Part shown: positions 44,460 to 52,086 of the stretch, piece after piece | Numbering within the stretch: the first letter of the stretch is position 1 | Layout of the letters: the number at the start of each line of letters is the position of its first letter | From: Piscinibacter sp. XHJ-5 | Lineage (GTDB): Bacteria > Pseudomonadota > Gammaproteobacteria > Burkholderiales > Burkholderiaceae_C | Direction of reading: 5' to 3' | Assembly (NCBI RefSeq): GCF_029855045.1 | Contig: NZ_CP123228.1 | Span: 1,116,001 to 1,180,000, forward strand | DNA: 64,000 nt | The notes under the pieces: generated by a model | What the model saw: the letters and a program-made list of their open reading frames with translations, nothing else | Told to the model about the DNA's origin: nothing | The model's database searches: none | Position numbers and translations under genes: made by a program

Positions 44460-44478
44460 GGTGAGAAGCGTTCGCATT
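44460..44478 (+). promoter_or_regulatory. Fur-box-like sequence upstream of fur
   Basis: GGTGAGAAGCGTTCGCATT matches 13 of 19 positions of the classical box AATGAGAATTATTCTCATT (TGAGAA and the TTC-CATT half match best). It is 37 bases before the fur start, so Fur may control its own operon, which here also holds tonB-exbBD-hemP and the reductase genes. Confidence 0.5.
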
Positions 44479-44515
44479 TTCATATACACTCCGCCTCCGC
44501 CCAGGCAACCAGGAA

Positions 44516-44953
44516 ATGCGCTTCATGGACGAGCTCGAGAATCTGCGCCATGTCGGTTTGAAGGCGACCCAGCCCCGCCTGCGGGTGCTTGAGATCATCC
44601 GCACCAGCCCGCAGCGTCACCTCAGCGCCGACGAGGTCTACAAGCGCCTGGTCGAGGAGAAGATCGACATCGGACTGGCCACCGTCTATCGCGTGCTCGG
44701 GCAGCTGGAGCACGCCGGCATCCTGTCGCGCAGCAGCTTCGACTCGGGCAAGTCGGTCTTCGAGATCGACGAGGGCACCCACCACGACCACATGGTGTGC
44801 GTGGCCTGCGGGCGTGTGGACGAGTTCCACGATGCGCAGATCGAGGAGCGCCAGCGCGCCGTGGCGGCGCAGCGCGGCTTCTCGCTGCAGGAGCATCGGC
44901 TCGCGCTGTACGGCCTGTGCTCGGGCTGCCGCACGACCGCGCGGGCGCAGTAA
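44516..44953 (+). CDS. fur: Ferric uptake regulator
   Basis: A 145-residue Fur protein. The DNA-binding winged helix covers about residues 10-85 (KATQPRLRVLEIIRTS, IGLATVYRVLGQLEHAG). The dimer/metal part holds HHDHM at 89-93 and the structural zinc cysteines C95/C98 and C135/C138 (CVAC, CSGC). With Fe2+ it represses iron genes. ATG at 44516 is used; ATG at 44525 is possible. The stop overlaps the tonB start, so fur and the TonB system are translationally coupled. Confidence 0.95.
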   Translation: MRFMDELENLRHVGLKATQPRLRVLEIIRTSPQRHLSADEVYKRLVEEKIDIGLATVYRVLGQLEHAGILSRSSFDSGKSVFEIDEGTHHDHMVCVACGRVDEFHDAQIEERQRAVAAQRGFSLQEHRLALYGLCSGCRTTARAQ

Positions 44954-45621
44954 TGCGCGAGCCGGCGCACTTCCACGCCGACGGACTCTCGGCAGGCCAG
45001 CGGCGCACCGCGGTGGCAACCATCGTCGCGCTGCACGCGGCACTCGCCTGGGGACTGATGCAGGTGCGCGAGGTGCGCGAAGCCGTCACGCAGTCCGCGC
45101 CCTTGCTGTTCGACATGGTGACGCCGCCCGCGCCGCCCACGCCCCCGGCCGCGCCGGTGCCGCCGCCCCCGGCGCCGCGTCCCCCGACGAAGCTTGCACC
45201 GCCCGTACCACTGGTCGCCGCCCCGCCGAGCCCGGCGCCCACACCGTTCGTCGCGCCCCAGCCCGAAGTGGTCGAGCCGCCGGCGCCGGTCGTTGTCGAG
45301 GCGCCGCCCGCGCCGCCCACGCCACCGCCGCCCCCCAGGACCATTCCGGCGTCGGCCGTGCAGTACCTCGATCCGCCGGTGCTCGAGTACCCACGCGCTT
45401 CGCGCCGCGCCGGCGAAGCCGGGCGCGTGATCGTGCGTGTCTACATCGACGAAGCCGGCGTGCCGCGCCAGCTTCTGATCAGCAAGTCGTCCGGCTTTGC
45501 GCGCCTGGACGACGCCGCCCTCGCCGCCGTGCGGGCGGCGCGCTTCCGTCCCTACACCGAGAACGGCCAGCCGACTGCAGGCTGGGCCTCGATCCCCCTG
45601 GCCTTCGATCTGGAGAAATGA
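44953..45621 (+). CDS. tonB: TonB energy-transducing protein
   Basis: A 222-residue TonB. One N-terminal helix (RTAVATIVALHAALAWGLM), a long Pro-rich periplasmic region (about 50-135) and the C-terminal TonB domain (VLEYPRASRRAGEAGRVIVR, SSGFARLDDAALAAVRAARF). It carries proton-motive energy from ExbBD to outer-membrane receptors. The start overlaps fur by one base (TAATG) and the stop overlaps exbB (ATGA). Confidence 0.93.
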   Translation: MREPAHFHADGLSAGQRRTAVATIVALHAALAWGLMQVREVREAVTQSAPLLFDMVTPPAPPTPPAAPVPPPPAPRPPTKLAPPVPLVAAPPSPAPTPFVAPQPEVVEPPAPVVVEAPPAPPTPPPPPRTIPASAVQYLDPPVLEYPRASRRAGEAGRVIVRVYIDEAGVPRQLLISKSSGFARLDDAALAAVRAARFRPYTENGQPTAGWASIPLAFDLEK

Positions 45622-46400
45622 ACGTGAACGTCGATACCGCCCTCGCCGCACAGGACCATGCGCTCGGCATGGGCCACTTCATTGCGCAAAGCGATGCCGT
45701 GGGCAAGACGCTGCTGCTGATGCTGCTCGCGATGTCGGTCTTCTCGTGGGCCATCCTCGCGATCAAGGGCCTCACGCTGATCGTGCGCCGGCGCCGCAGC
45801 GAAGCCTTTCTGCACCTGTTCTGGAACGCCACCTCGCTCGACGCCGTCGCGGCCGAGATCGCGACCCACGGGGCCACCGATCCGTTCTCCCACCTCACCA
45901 GCCACGCGATGCACGCGCAGGCGCACCACGCGAAGTACGGGGCGGCCAAGCTCGAGGAGGCGGGCACGGCGAGCGACTTCGTCACCCGCACGATCAAGAA
46001 GGTGCTCGACGAGGAGACGATGCGGCTGGAGAACGGCCTCACGCTGCTCGCCACCGTCGGCGCGACCGCCCCTTTCGTGGGCCTGTTCGGCACCGTGTGG
46101 GGCGTGTACCACGCGCTGGTGGCCATCGGCATGAGCGGCGCCGGCACACTGGACAAGGTCGCCGGTCCCGTCGGCGAAGCGCTCATCATGACCGGCCTCG
46201 GCCTGGCGGTTGCGATCCCCGCGGTGATGGGCTTCAACTGGCTGACGCGTGCCAACCGCGTGATGGTTGCCAAGCTCGACGCCTTCGCCTACGAACTGCA
46301 CACCTTCGTCGCGATGGGACAGCCGCTCGGCGCCGACGCCGCGCCGCCGCACAACGTGCGCGCGCTGCCGCCGCGCGGCCTGCAGCCGGCCAACGCCTGA
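45618..46400 (+). CDS. exbB: ExbB, MotA/TolQ-type proton channel protein
   Basis: A 260-residue inner-membrane protein with three helices: KTLLLMLLAMSVFSWAILAI, the second at GLTLLATVGATAPFVGLFGTVW and the third at GEALIMTGLGLAVAIPAVMGF. The conserved loop LENGLTLLATVGATAPFVGL is the MotA/TolQ/ExbB signature. It partners ExbD and TonB. ATG overlaps the tonB stop. The 3' end has a short extension rich in Pro and Arg. Confidence 0.94.
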   Translation: MNVNVDTALAAQDHALGMGHFIAQSDAVGKTLLLMLLAMSVFSWAILAIKGLTLIVRRRRSEAFLHLFWNATSLDAVAAEIATHGATDPFSHLTSHAMHAQAHHAKYGAAKLEEAGTASDFVTRTIKKVLDEETMRLENGLTLLATVGATAPFVGLFGTVWGVYHALVAIGMSGAGTLDKVAGPVGEALIMTGLGLAVAIPAVMGFNWLTRANRVMVAKLDAFAYELHTFVAMGQPLGADAAPPHNVRALPPRGLQPANA

Positions 46401-46410
46401 GGAGCGCGCC

Positions 46411-46833
46411 ATGGCCTTCGCCAGTTTCGACACCCGCAACGCTGCTGCACCCGTCTCGGAGATCAACATGGTGCCGCTGATCGACGTGATGCTGGTGCTG
46501 CTGGTCATCTTCATCATCACGGCGCCGCTGCTCACCAACGCGGTCAAGCTCGAGCTGCCCCATGCGAGCTCGCAGCCCAACGTGGCCAAGGCCGACAAGA
46601 TCGAGTTCGCCATCGATGCCCAGGGGGCGCTGTTCTGGAACGGCGAGCCGGTGACACGGACGGAAGCCGCGCGGCGCTTCGCCGACGAGGGCCGCCGGCA
46701 GCCGCAGCCGGAGATCCATCTGCGCGCCGATCAGGCCGTGGCCTATCGCAGCGTCGCCCAGACGCTGGCCGATGCGTCCAGGGCAGGGCTCACCAAGGTC
46801 GGGTTCGTCAGCGAGCCCGAGGGCACGCGCTGA
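46411..46833 (+). CDS. exbD: ExbD, TolR-type proton channel protein
   Basis: A 140-residue protein with one helix (INMVPLIDVMLVLLVIFII) holding the conserved functional Asp in PLIDVMLVLL, followed by the periplasmic domain (DKIEFAIDAQGALFWNG, EIHLRADQAVAYRSVAQTL). GGAGCG is upstream. It follows exbB by 10 bases and precedes hemP by 5 bases. Confidence 0.94.
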   Translation: MAFASFDTRNAAAPVSEINMVPLIDVMLVLLVIFIITAPLLTNAVKLELPHASSQPNVAKADKIEFAIDAQGALFWNGEPVTRTEAARRFADEGRRQPQPEIHLRADQAVAYRSVAQTLADASRAGLTKVGFVSEPEGTR

Positions 46834-46838
46834 ACGCC

Positions 46839-47051
46839 ATGGAGCAGCCCGGCGTCAAGCCACCCACCGAGCACCGGCGCGCGCCTTGCGACCGACCCGA
46901 CGACGCCCCGAGCGGTGCTGCGCGCCGCACGGTGGTGTGCATCAGCAGCGAGCAGCTCTTCGCAGGTGCGTCCGAAGTGCAGATCGAGCACCGCGGCGCG
47001 GTGTACCGCCTGCAGCGCACCTCGCTCGGAAAGCTGATCCTGACCAAGTGA
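46839..47051 (+). CDS. hemP: Hemin uptake protein HemP
   Basis: A 70-residue small protein. The HemP/HmuP core (VVCISSEQLFAGASEVQIEHRG, then YRLQRTSLGKLILTK) is at the C-terminus. In related bacteria HemP activates haem/siderophore gene expression or links to haem uptake. It begins 5 bases after exbD and 4 bases before the next gene, so it is inside the operon. Confidence 0.9.
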   Translation: MEQPGVKPPTEHRRAPCDRPDDAPSGAARRTVVCISSEQLFAGASEVQIEHRGAVYRLQRTSLGKLILTK

Positions 47052-47055
47052 CGCC

Positions 47056-47703
47056 ATGACGCCGGTCGCCGCGATGGACTCCCGCATCGACAGCCAGCGC
47101 CGGGCCTATTGGCTGCGGACGCTGCACCAGTGGCACTGGATCAGCGCCGCTGCCTGCCTGCTCGGCATGCTGCTGTTCAGCGTCACCGGCATCACGTTGA
47201 ACCATGCCTCGCAGATCGAGGCCAGGCCGCAGGTGACGGGCAAGGCCGAGCGCCTGCCGGCCGCGCTGGTCGCCCAGCTGACCCGGGCCCCGGCCGGCAA
47301 GCGGTCGGCGCCGCTGCCCGACGATCTGCGCCGCTGGCTGGCCGAGCGGTGGGCGCTGGAGGTGGGCCCGCGCGAAGCCGAGTGGTCACCCGAGGAGATC
47401 TACCTGGCGCTGCCGCGCCCGGGCGGCGACGCCTGGCTGCGCATCGCGCGCGTCACGGGCGAGGCGGAGTACGAATCCACCGACCGCGGATGGATCTCGT
47501 ACCTCAACGACCTGCACAAGGGCCGCCACACCGGGACCGCGTGGCGCTGGTTCATCGACCTCTTCGCCGGCGCCTGCCTCGTCTTCTCGGTCACCGGCCT
47601 GCTCATCCTGAAGATGCGCGCCGGTCATCGACCGGGCACCTGGCCGCTCGTCGGCTTCGGTGTCGTGCTGCCGCTGCTGCTGGCGCTGATCTTCATCCAC
47701 TGA
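47056..47703 (+). CDS. PepSY-associated transmembrane protein (PiuB-like membrane part)
   Basis: A 215-residue membrane protein. The first helix contains LHQWHWISAAACLLGMLLFS with His residues typical of the haem-bearing PepSY_TM family; a periplasmic PepSY-like stretch is followed by LNDLHKGRHTGTAWRWFIDLF and further helices (VTGLLILKM, PLVGFGVVLPLLLALIF). In Pseudomonas PiuB this membrane part is fused with a flavoreductase; here they are separate genes. It likely passes electrons across the inner membrane. Confidence 0.85.
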   Translation: MTPVAAMDSRIDSQRRAYWLRTLHQWHWISAAACLLGMLLFSVTGITLNHASQIEARPQVTGKAERLPAALVAQLTRAPAGKRSAPLPDDLRRWLAERWALEVGPREAEWSPEEIYLALPRPGGDAWLRIARVTGEAEYESTDRGWISYLNDLHKGRHTGTAWRWFIDLFAGACLVFSVTGLLILKMRAGHRPGTWPLVGFGVVLPLLLALIFIH

Positions 47704-47724
47704 ATTCCAACAACAGGTGTCGTC

Positions 47725-48237
47725 ATGCGAATGCGCTATTCCCTGGCCCTGACCGCCGCGCTCGGCGTGCCGGCGTCGGCTGCCGAACTGATGCTGAAGG
47801 TCGAGGTGCCGCGGATCCCGGTGGCCGAGTACCACCGTCCATACACGGCGATGTGGGTCGAGCGTGCGGACCAGAGCTTCGCGGCCAACCTCGCCGTCTG
47901 GTACGACCTGAGGAAGAAGGACAACGAAGGCACCAAGTGGCTGAAGGACGTGCGTCAGTGGTGGCGCAAGAGCGGCCGCGAGCTGCAGATGCCGGCCGAC
48001 GGCCTGAGCGGCGCGACGCGTGCGCCAGGCGAGCACCAGCTCGTCTTCGCCGCGACGAAGTCACCGCTGGACAAGCTGCCGGCCGGGGACTACGCCCTCG
48101 TCGTGGAGGCCGCGCGCGAAGGCGGTGGCCGGGAGGTGGTGCGCCTGCCGTTCCAGTGGCCGCCGAAGTCGGTTCAAGGCGCGAAGGCCAAGGGTGAACA
48201 CGAACTGGGCGCCGTCACGCTGGAGGTCAGGCCATGA
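47725..48237 (+). CDS. DUF2271 periplasmic protein with ApbE flavinylation motif
   Basis: A 170-residue protein with a Sec-type signal peptide (YSLALTAALGVPASAA). The DUF2271 body is PYTAMWVERADQSFAANLAV, WYDLRKKDNEGTKWL. It contains D92-G-L-S-G-A-T98, matching the D-x-x-[S/T]-G-A-[S/T] motif to which ApbE attaches FMN, here on Thr98. It is therefore a likely periplasmic FMN carrier. The ATG of the DUF4198 gene overlaps its stop. ACAGGTG lies before the start. Confidence 0.86.
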   Translation: MRMRYSLALTAALGVPASAAELMLKVEVPRIPVAEYHRPYTAMWVERADQSFAANLAVWYDLRKKDNEGTKWLKDVRQWWRKSGRELQMPADGLSGATRAPGEHQLVFAATKSPLDKLPAGDYALVVEAAREGGGREVVRLPFQWPPKSVQGAKAKGEHELGAVTLEVRP

Positions 48238-49052
48238 AAACCCTCGTCGCCTGCGGCGCGCTTGCGCTGGCGTCCGTGCTGCCGCTGCCGGTGCACGCAC
48301 ACCGCGCCTGGATCCTTCCGTCGGCCACCGTGCTGTCCGGCAACGAGCCCTGGGTCACGGTCGACGCAGCCGTCTCCACCGACGTGTTCCACGCGGACCA
48401 CAATCCGATGCGGCTCGACGGCCTGATCATCACCGCGCCGGACGGTGCGCGCGTGGCGGCCGAGAACGCCAGCACCGGCAAGTTCCGCAGCAGCTTCGAT
48501 CTCAAGCTGCTGCAGAAGGGCACGTACAAGCTTGCGGTCGTCAACGACACCCTGAGCGCGGCCTACAAGCTCAACGGCGAGACCAGGCGCTGGCGCGGCA
48601 CGGCCGAGGCGCTCGCGAAGGAAGTGCCGGCCGAGGCACAGGAGCTGCGCGTGACGCGCTCGCAAAGCCGCGGCGAAACCTTCGTGACCTCCGGCACCCC
48701 GAGCGCGCGCGTCCTGCAGCCCACGGGCGTCGCGCTCGAACTGGTGCCGATCACCCACCCCAACGACCTGGTGGCCGGGCAGGCCGCGACCTTCGCCTTC
48801 GTGCTCGACGGCAAGCCTGCCGCCGGCCTGCCGGTGACCGTCATCCCCGGCGGCATCCGCTACCGCGACCGGCTCGAGGACGTCCGCCTGACCACCGACG
48901 CGCAGGGCCGGTTCACGGTCCGCTGGCCCGCCGCCGGCATGTACTGGCTGAACGCGAATCACGGCGAGAGCGGGATGGAGGCCGCAGGCAGCGCCGCGCA
49001 GCCGGCACGGCGCGCCAGCTACTCGGCGACGTTGGAGGTCCTGCCGCCGTGA
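48234..49052 (+). CDS. DUF4198-family periplasmic protein
   Basis: A 272-residue secreted protein. The signal peptide ends at LPVHA, so the mature chain starts HRAWILP, the usual His-rich N-terminus of DUF4198 (which includes nickel-transport-related domains that bind metals). Two beta-rich parts follow (FHADHNPMRLDGLIITAPDG; VELVPITHPNDL-like region and PAAGMYWLNANHGES). It may bind metal or a substrate of the reductase system. ATG overlaps the DUF2271 stop; the stop overlaps apbE (TGATG). Confidence 0.83.
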   Translation: MKTLVACGALALASVLPLPVHAHRAWILPSATVLSGNEPWVTVDAAVSTDVFHADHNPMRLDGLIITAPDGARVAAENASTGKFRSSFDLKLLQKGTYKLAVVNDTLSAAYKLNGETRRWRGTAEALAKEVPAEAQELRVTRSQSRGETFVTSGTPSARVLQPTGVALELVPITHPNDLVAGQAATFAFVLDGKPAAGLPVTVIPGGIRYRDRLEDVRLTTDAQGRFTVRWPAAGMYWLNANHGESGMEAAGSAAQPARRASYSATLEVLPP

Positions 49053-50074
49053 TGCGCACGAGGCGAGTCCTCGTGCCCCACGACATCGCGCCGGTGGCAT
49101 TCGCGGTCGCAGGCCGGGTGCACGAAGTCGGCGGGGTGACCATGGGCACGACCTGGTCGGTCAAGCTCGTCGCCGACGGCGAAGCTTCGCTGCCGCCGCT
49201 GGAGCGTGACATCCAGCGCTGCCTGGACGGTGTCGATGCGCAGATGAGCACGTGGAAGGTCGATTCGGACCTGAGCCGCTTCAACCGCGCGCCGGCGGGA
49301 AGCTGGAACGAAATGCCGGCCGACTGCTTCGGCGTTCTCGCCTTCGCGCTGCGCGTGGCGGAGCAGAGCGGCGGCGCGTACGACCCGACGGCCGGTGCGC
49401 TCGTCGATGCCTGGGGCTTCGGCCCGCCGCGCCGCCATGCCGACGCAGGGTTCGCCCTGCCGGCGCCCTCGCAGCTCGCCGAGGCGCGCGCCTGCACCGG
49501 ATGGCAGCGCATCGAGATGGATCCCCGCGGGCGGCGGGCGCTCCAGCCCGGCGGCGTGCGTGTCGACCTGTCGGCCGTGGCCAAGGGCTTCGCGGTCGAC
49601 AAGGTGGCGCAGCTGCTGAGCGCAGGCGGCGTCTCGAACCACCTCGTCGAGGTGGGCGGCGAGCTGCGCGGCACCGGCGTGCGGCCGGACGGCCTGCCGT
49701 GGTGGGTCGCGCTGGAGGCGCCTTTGCCGCATCGCGGCGGCGGCGCGGTGGCGATCGACACGATGGTGGCGCTGCACGGCCTGTCCGTCGCAACCTCGGG
49801 CGACTACCGCCGTGGCTTTACCCACGACGGGCAGCACTTCTGCCACACCATCGACCCGCGCACCGGCCGTCCCATCACGCACGGTCTGGCGTCGGTCAGC
49901 GTGGTCCACCGCGACTGCATGGCCGCCGATGCCCAATCGACCGCGTTGACCGTGATGGGCCTCGGCGAAGGACTCGCCCACGCGCGACGCCATCGGCTTG
50001 CCGCGCTCTTCGTCCAGCGCACCGCCGGCGGTTTCGAGGAACACCTGAGCGACGCGCTGGCGGAGCTGTTGTGA
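49052..50074 (+). CDS. apbE: FAD:protein FMN transferase
   Basis: A 340-residue ApbE. The characteristic motifs are VTMGTTWSVK at the N-terminus, the Mg2+/FAD region GGAYDPTAGALVDAWGFG, DLSAVAKGFAVDKVA, the EVGGELRGTG segment and HTIDPRTGRPITHGLASVSV. It transfers FMN from FAD onto Ser/Thr of target proteins, most probably the DUF2271 protein encoded two genes upstream. No clear signal peptide is present, although its target is exported. GTGA overlap links it to the next gene. Confidence 0.92.
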   Translation: MRTRRVLVPHDIAPVAFAVAGRVHEVGGVTMGTTWSVKLVADGEASLPPLERDIQRCLDGVDAQMSTWKVDSDLSRFNRAPAGSWNEMPADCFGVLAFALRVAEQSGGAYDPTAGALVDAWGFGPPRRHADAGFALPAPSQLAEARACTGWQRIEMDPRGRRALQPGGVRVDLSAVAKGFAVDKVAQLLSAGGVSNHLVEVGGELRGTGVRPDGLPWWVALEAPLPHRGGGAVAIDTMVALHGLSVATSGDYRRGFTHDGQHFCHTIDPRTGRPITHGLASVSVVHRDCMAADAQSTALTVMGLGEGLAHARRHRLAALFVQRTAGGFEEHLSDALAELL

Positions 50075-51387
50075 CGAGGTGGATCGCCGCAGTGCTCGTC
50101 GTCGCGGCCTACGCGGCACTGTGCATCGCGGCGATGCGTGCCCATCGCCGCCGCCGCGCCAGCGCCGCGCCCGATGACGACGAGCACGTCATCGTGGCCT
50201 ACGGCAGCCAGACGGGCTTCGCGGAGCAGCTGGCCCGGCATGCGGCACGATCGCTGCACGGCGCCGGCGTGCCGGCCCGCGTGATGGCGCTGTCCGATCT
50301 CAGCACCAAGGCGCTCGAGCGCGCGCGCCGCGCGCTGTTCGTCGTGAGCACCAGCGGAGAGGGCGATCCGCCCGACAACGCGGTGCTGTTCGCGCGGCGG
50401 CTGCTGGGGGCCGATCTCGCGTTGTCGGGCCTTCGCTACGGCATGCTCGCGCTGGGCGATCGCAGCTACGCGCGCTACTGCGGCTTCGGCCGGTCGGTCG
50501 ACGGCTGGCTGCGCGAGCGCGGCGCGCAGCCGATGTTCGAGCGTCTCGATGTCGACAGCGGCGACGAAGCCGCATTGCGCACCTGGCACCAGCGGCTCGG
50601 CGACCTGGCCGGCACGGACGTCGGCCACGCCTGGGATGCTGGCGAGTTCGCGCCATGGCGCCTGGTCGAGCGCCGCTGGCTCAATCGCGGCAGCGCCGGC
50701 GGCGCGGTGTTCCACCTCGAGCTGCAGCCGGACGGCGGCCGCTCCTGGCAGGCGGGCGATCTGCTGCAGGTCGTCGCGCCCGGCGACCCGCTGCGGCCGC
50801 GCGACTACTCGATCGCCTCCGTGCCGTCGGACGGCCGTGTGCATCTGCTCGTGCGACAGCAACGACATGCCGACGGCACCCTCGGCGTCGCGTCGGGCTG
50901 GCTCACGCGCGACGCAGCGATCGGGTCGGAGGTGCGTGCGCGTCTGCGCCCCAACGATGGCTTTCGGATCGCCGGCAACGAAGCGCGACCTCTGATCCTG
51001 ATCGGCAACGGCACGGGGCTCGCCGGCCTGCGCGCGCATCTGAAGGCGCGGCCGTCGGGACGTCACTGGATGATCTTCGGCGAGCGCAACGCCGCGCACG
51101 ATTTCCTCCATCGTGCCGAGATCGAGGCGTGGCGCGAGCGCAAGGTCGTCGAGCGGCTGGACCTCGTGTTCTCGCGCGACCAGGCACCGAGGCGCTACGT
51201 GCAGCACGTGCTCGTCGAGTCGGCCCGCGACGTGCGCAGATGGCTGGCCGACGGCGCGGCCGTCTACGTATGCGGCAGCCGCGACGGCATGGCGGCGGGC
51301 GTGCACGCTGCGCTCATCGAGGTGGCCGGGGCGAATGCCGTGGAGCAGCTTCTGCAGGAAGGTCGCTACCGTCGCGACGTCTACTAG
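50071..51387 (+). CDS. Membrane-anchored flavodoxin/ferredoxin-NADP reductase-like flavoprotein (PiuB-like)
   Basis: A 438-residue protein. One N-terminal helix (WIAAVLVVAAYAALCIAAM) is followed by Arg-rich residues, so the body faces the cytoplasm. The flavodoxin domain (VIVAYGSQTGFAEQLARHA, VVSTSGEGDPPDNAV) binds FMN, and the FAD/NADP part (RPRDYSIASVPS, LILIGNGTGLAGLRAHL, VYVCGSRDGMA) is like sulfite reductase flavoprotein. It would take electrons from NADPH. GTG at 50071 overlaps the apbE stop. It matches the second half of Pseudomonas PiuB. Confidence 0.88.
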   Translation: MTRWIAAVLVVAAYAALCIAAMRAHRRRRASAAPDDDEHVIVAYGSQTGFAEQLARHAARSLHGAGVPARVMALSDLSTKALERARRALFVVSTSGEGDPPDNAVLFARRLLGADLALSGLRYGMLALGDRSYARYCGFGRSVDGWLRERGAQPMFERLDVDSGDEAALRTWHQRLGDLAGTDVGHAWDAGEFAPWRLVERRWLNRGSAGGAVFHLELQPDGGRSWQAGDLLQVVAPGDPLRPRDYSIASVPSDGRVHLLVRQQRHADGTLGVASGWLTRDAAIGSEVRARLRPNDGFRIAGNEARPLILIGNGTGLAGLRAHLKARPSGRHWMIFGERNAAHDFLHRAEIEAWRERKVVERLDLVFSRDQAPRRYVQHVLVESARDVRRWLADGAAVYVCGSRDGMAAGVHAALIEVAGANAVEQLLQEGRYRRDVY

Positions 51388-51402
51388 GGCCCAGCCGGCA
51401 AG

Positions 51403-52083
51403 CTAGGTCCTGCTCCACTGCCGCACCAGGTTGTGATAGTGGCCGGTGAGCCCGACTACCTCTTCCGAGTCCCCGATGCGCTGCCGCAGCCGCTGGATGT
51501 TCTGGTCGAGCTCGAACAGCATGCTGCGCTGCCAGTCGTCGGGCACCATGCTCTGCACCCAGAAGAACGCGCAGATGCGCGCCCCGCGCGTCACCGGCTC
51601 CACACGATGAAGGCTGGTCGACGGATAGAGCACCAGATCACCGGCGGGCAGCTTGACCTCGTGCGTGCCGTAGGTGTCGACGACCACCAGCTCGCCGCCG
51701 TCGTACTCCTCGGGCTCGCACAGGTAGAGGGTGCACGAGACGTCGGTGCGCAGCGGTGTGGCAGCACCCGGCACGGCGCGCAGCGCGCCGTCGATGTGCA
51801 GGCCGTAGTGCTCGCCGGCTTCGTAGCGGTTGAACAGCGGCGGCACCGTTCGCAGCGGCAGCGCGGCCGAGACGAAGACCGCATGGGTCCGCAGCGCGGC
51901 TAGGATGGCCTCGCCGAGCTTCGCCGCGACCGGGGAGGTCTCGGGCAGCTGCCGATTGCGCTTGACCTGCGCACCCTGCGCGCCGACCGTCTCGCGGCCG
52001 TCGGTCCAGTCGGCCGCGTCCAGGGCCTGCCGCATCCCGGCCACCTGGGACGGCGTCAGCACGCCGGGGACATGAAGCATCAT
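51403..52083 (-). CDS. piuC: PKHD-type Fe(II)/2-oxoglutarate dioxygenase (PiuC)
   Basis: A 226-residue enzyme of the PiuC/YbiX family. The Fe(II) site is [10 protein letters not shown] (His-x-Asp) and the distal His in [23 protein letters not shown] holds the 2-oxoglutarate-binding Arg. These genes stand next to TonB-dependent siderophore receptors and are iron-regulated; the substrate is unknown. It begins 3 bases after the receptor stop and is cotranscribed with it, in the order receptor-piuC. Confidence 0.92.
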   Translation of the reverse strand: MMLHVPGVLTPSQVAGMRQALDAADWTDGRETVGAQGAQVKRNRQLPETSPVAAKLGEAILAALRTHAVFVSAALPLRTVPPLFNRYEAGEHYGLHIDGALRAVPGAATPLRTDVSCTLYLCEPEEYDGGELVVVDTYGTHEVKLPAGDLVLYPSTSLHRVEPVTRGARICAFFWVQSMVPDDWQRSMLFELDQNIQRLRQRIGDSEEVVGLTGHYHNLVRQWSRT

Positions 52084-52086
52084 GGC

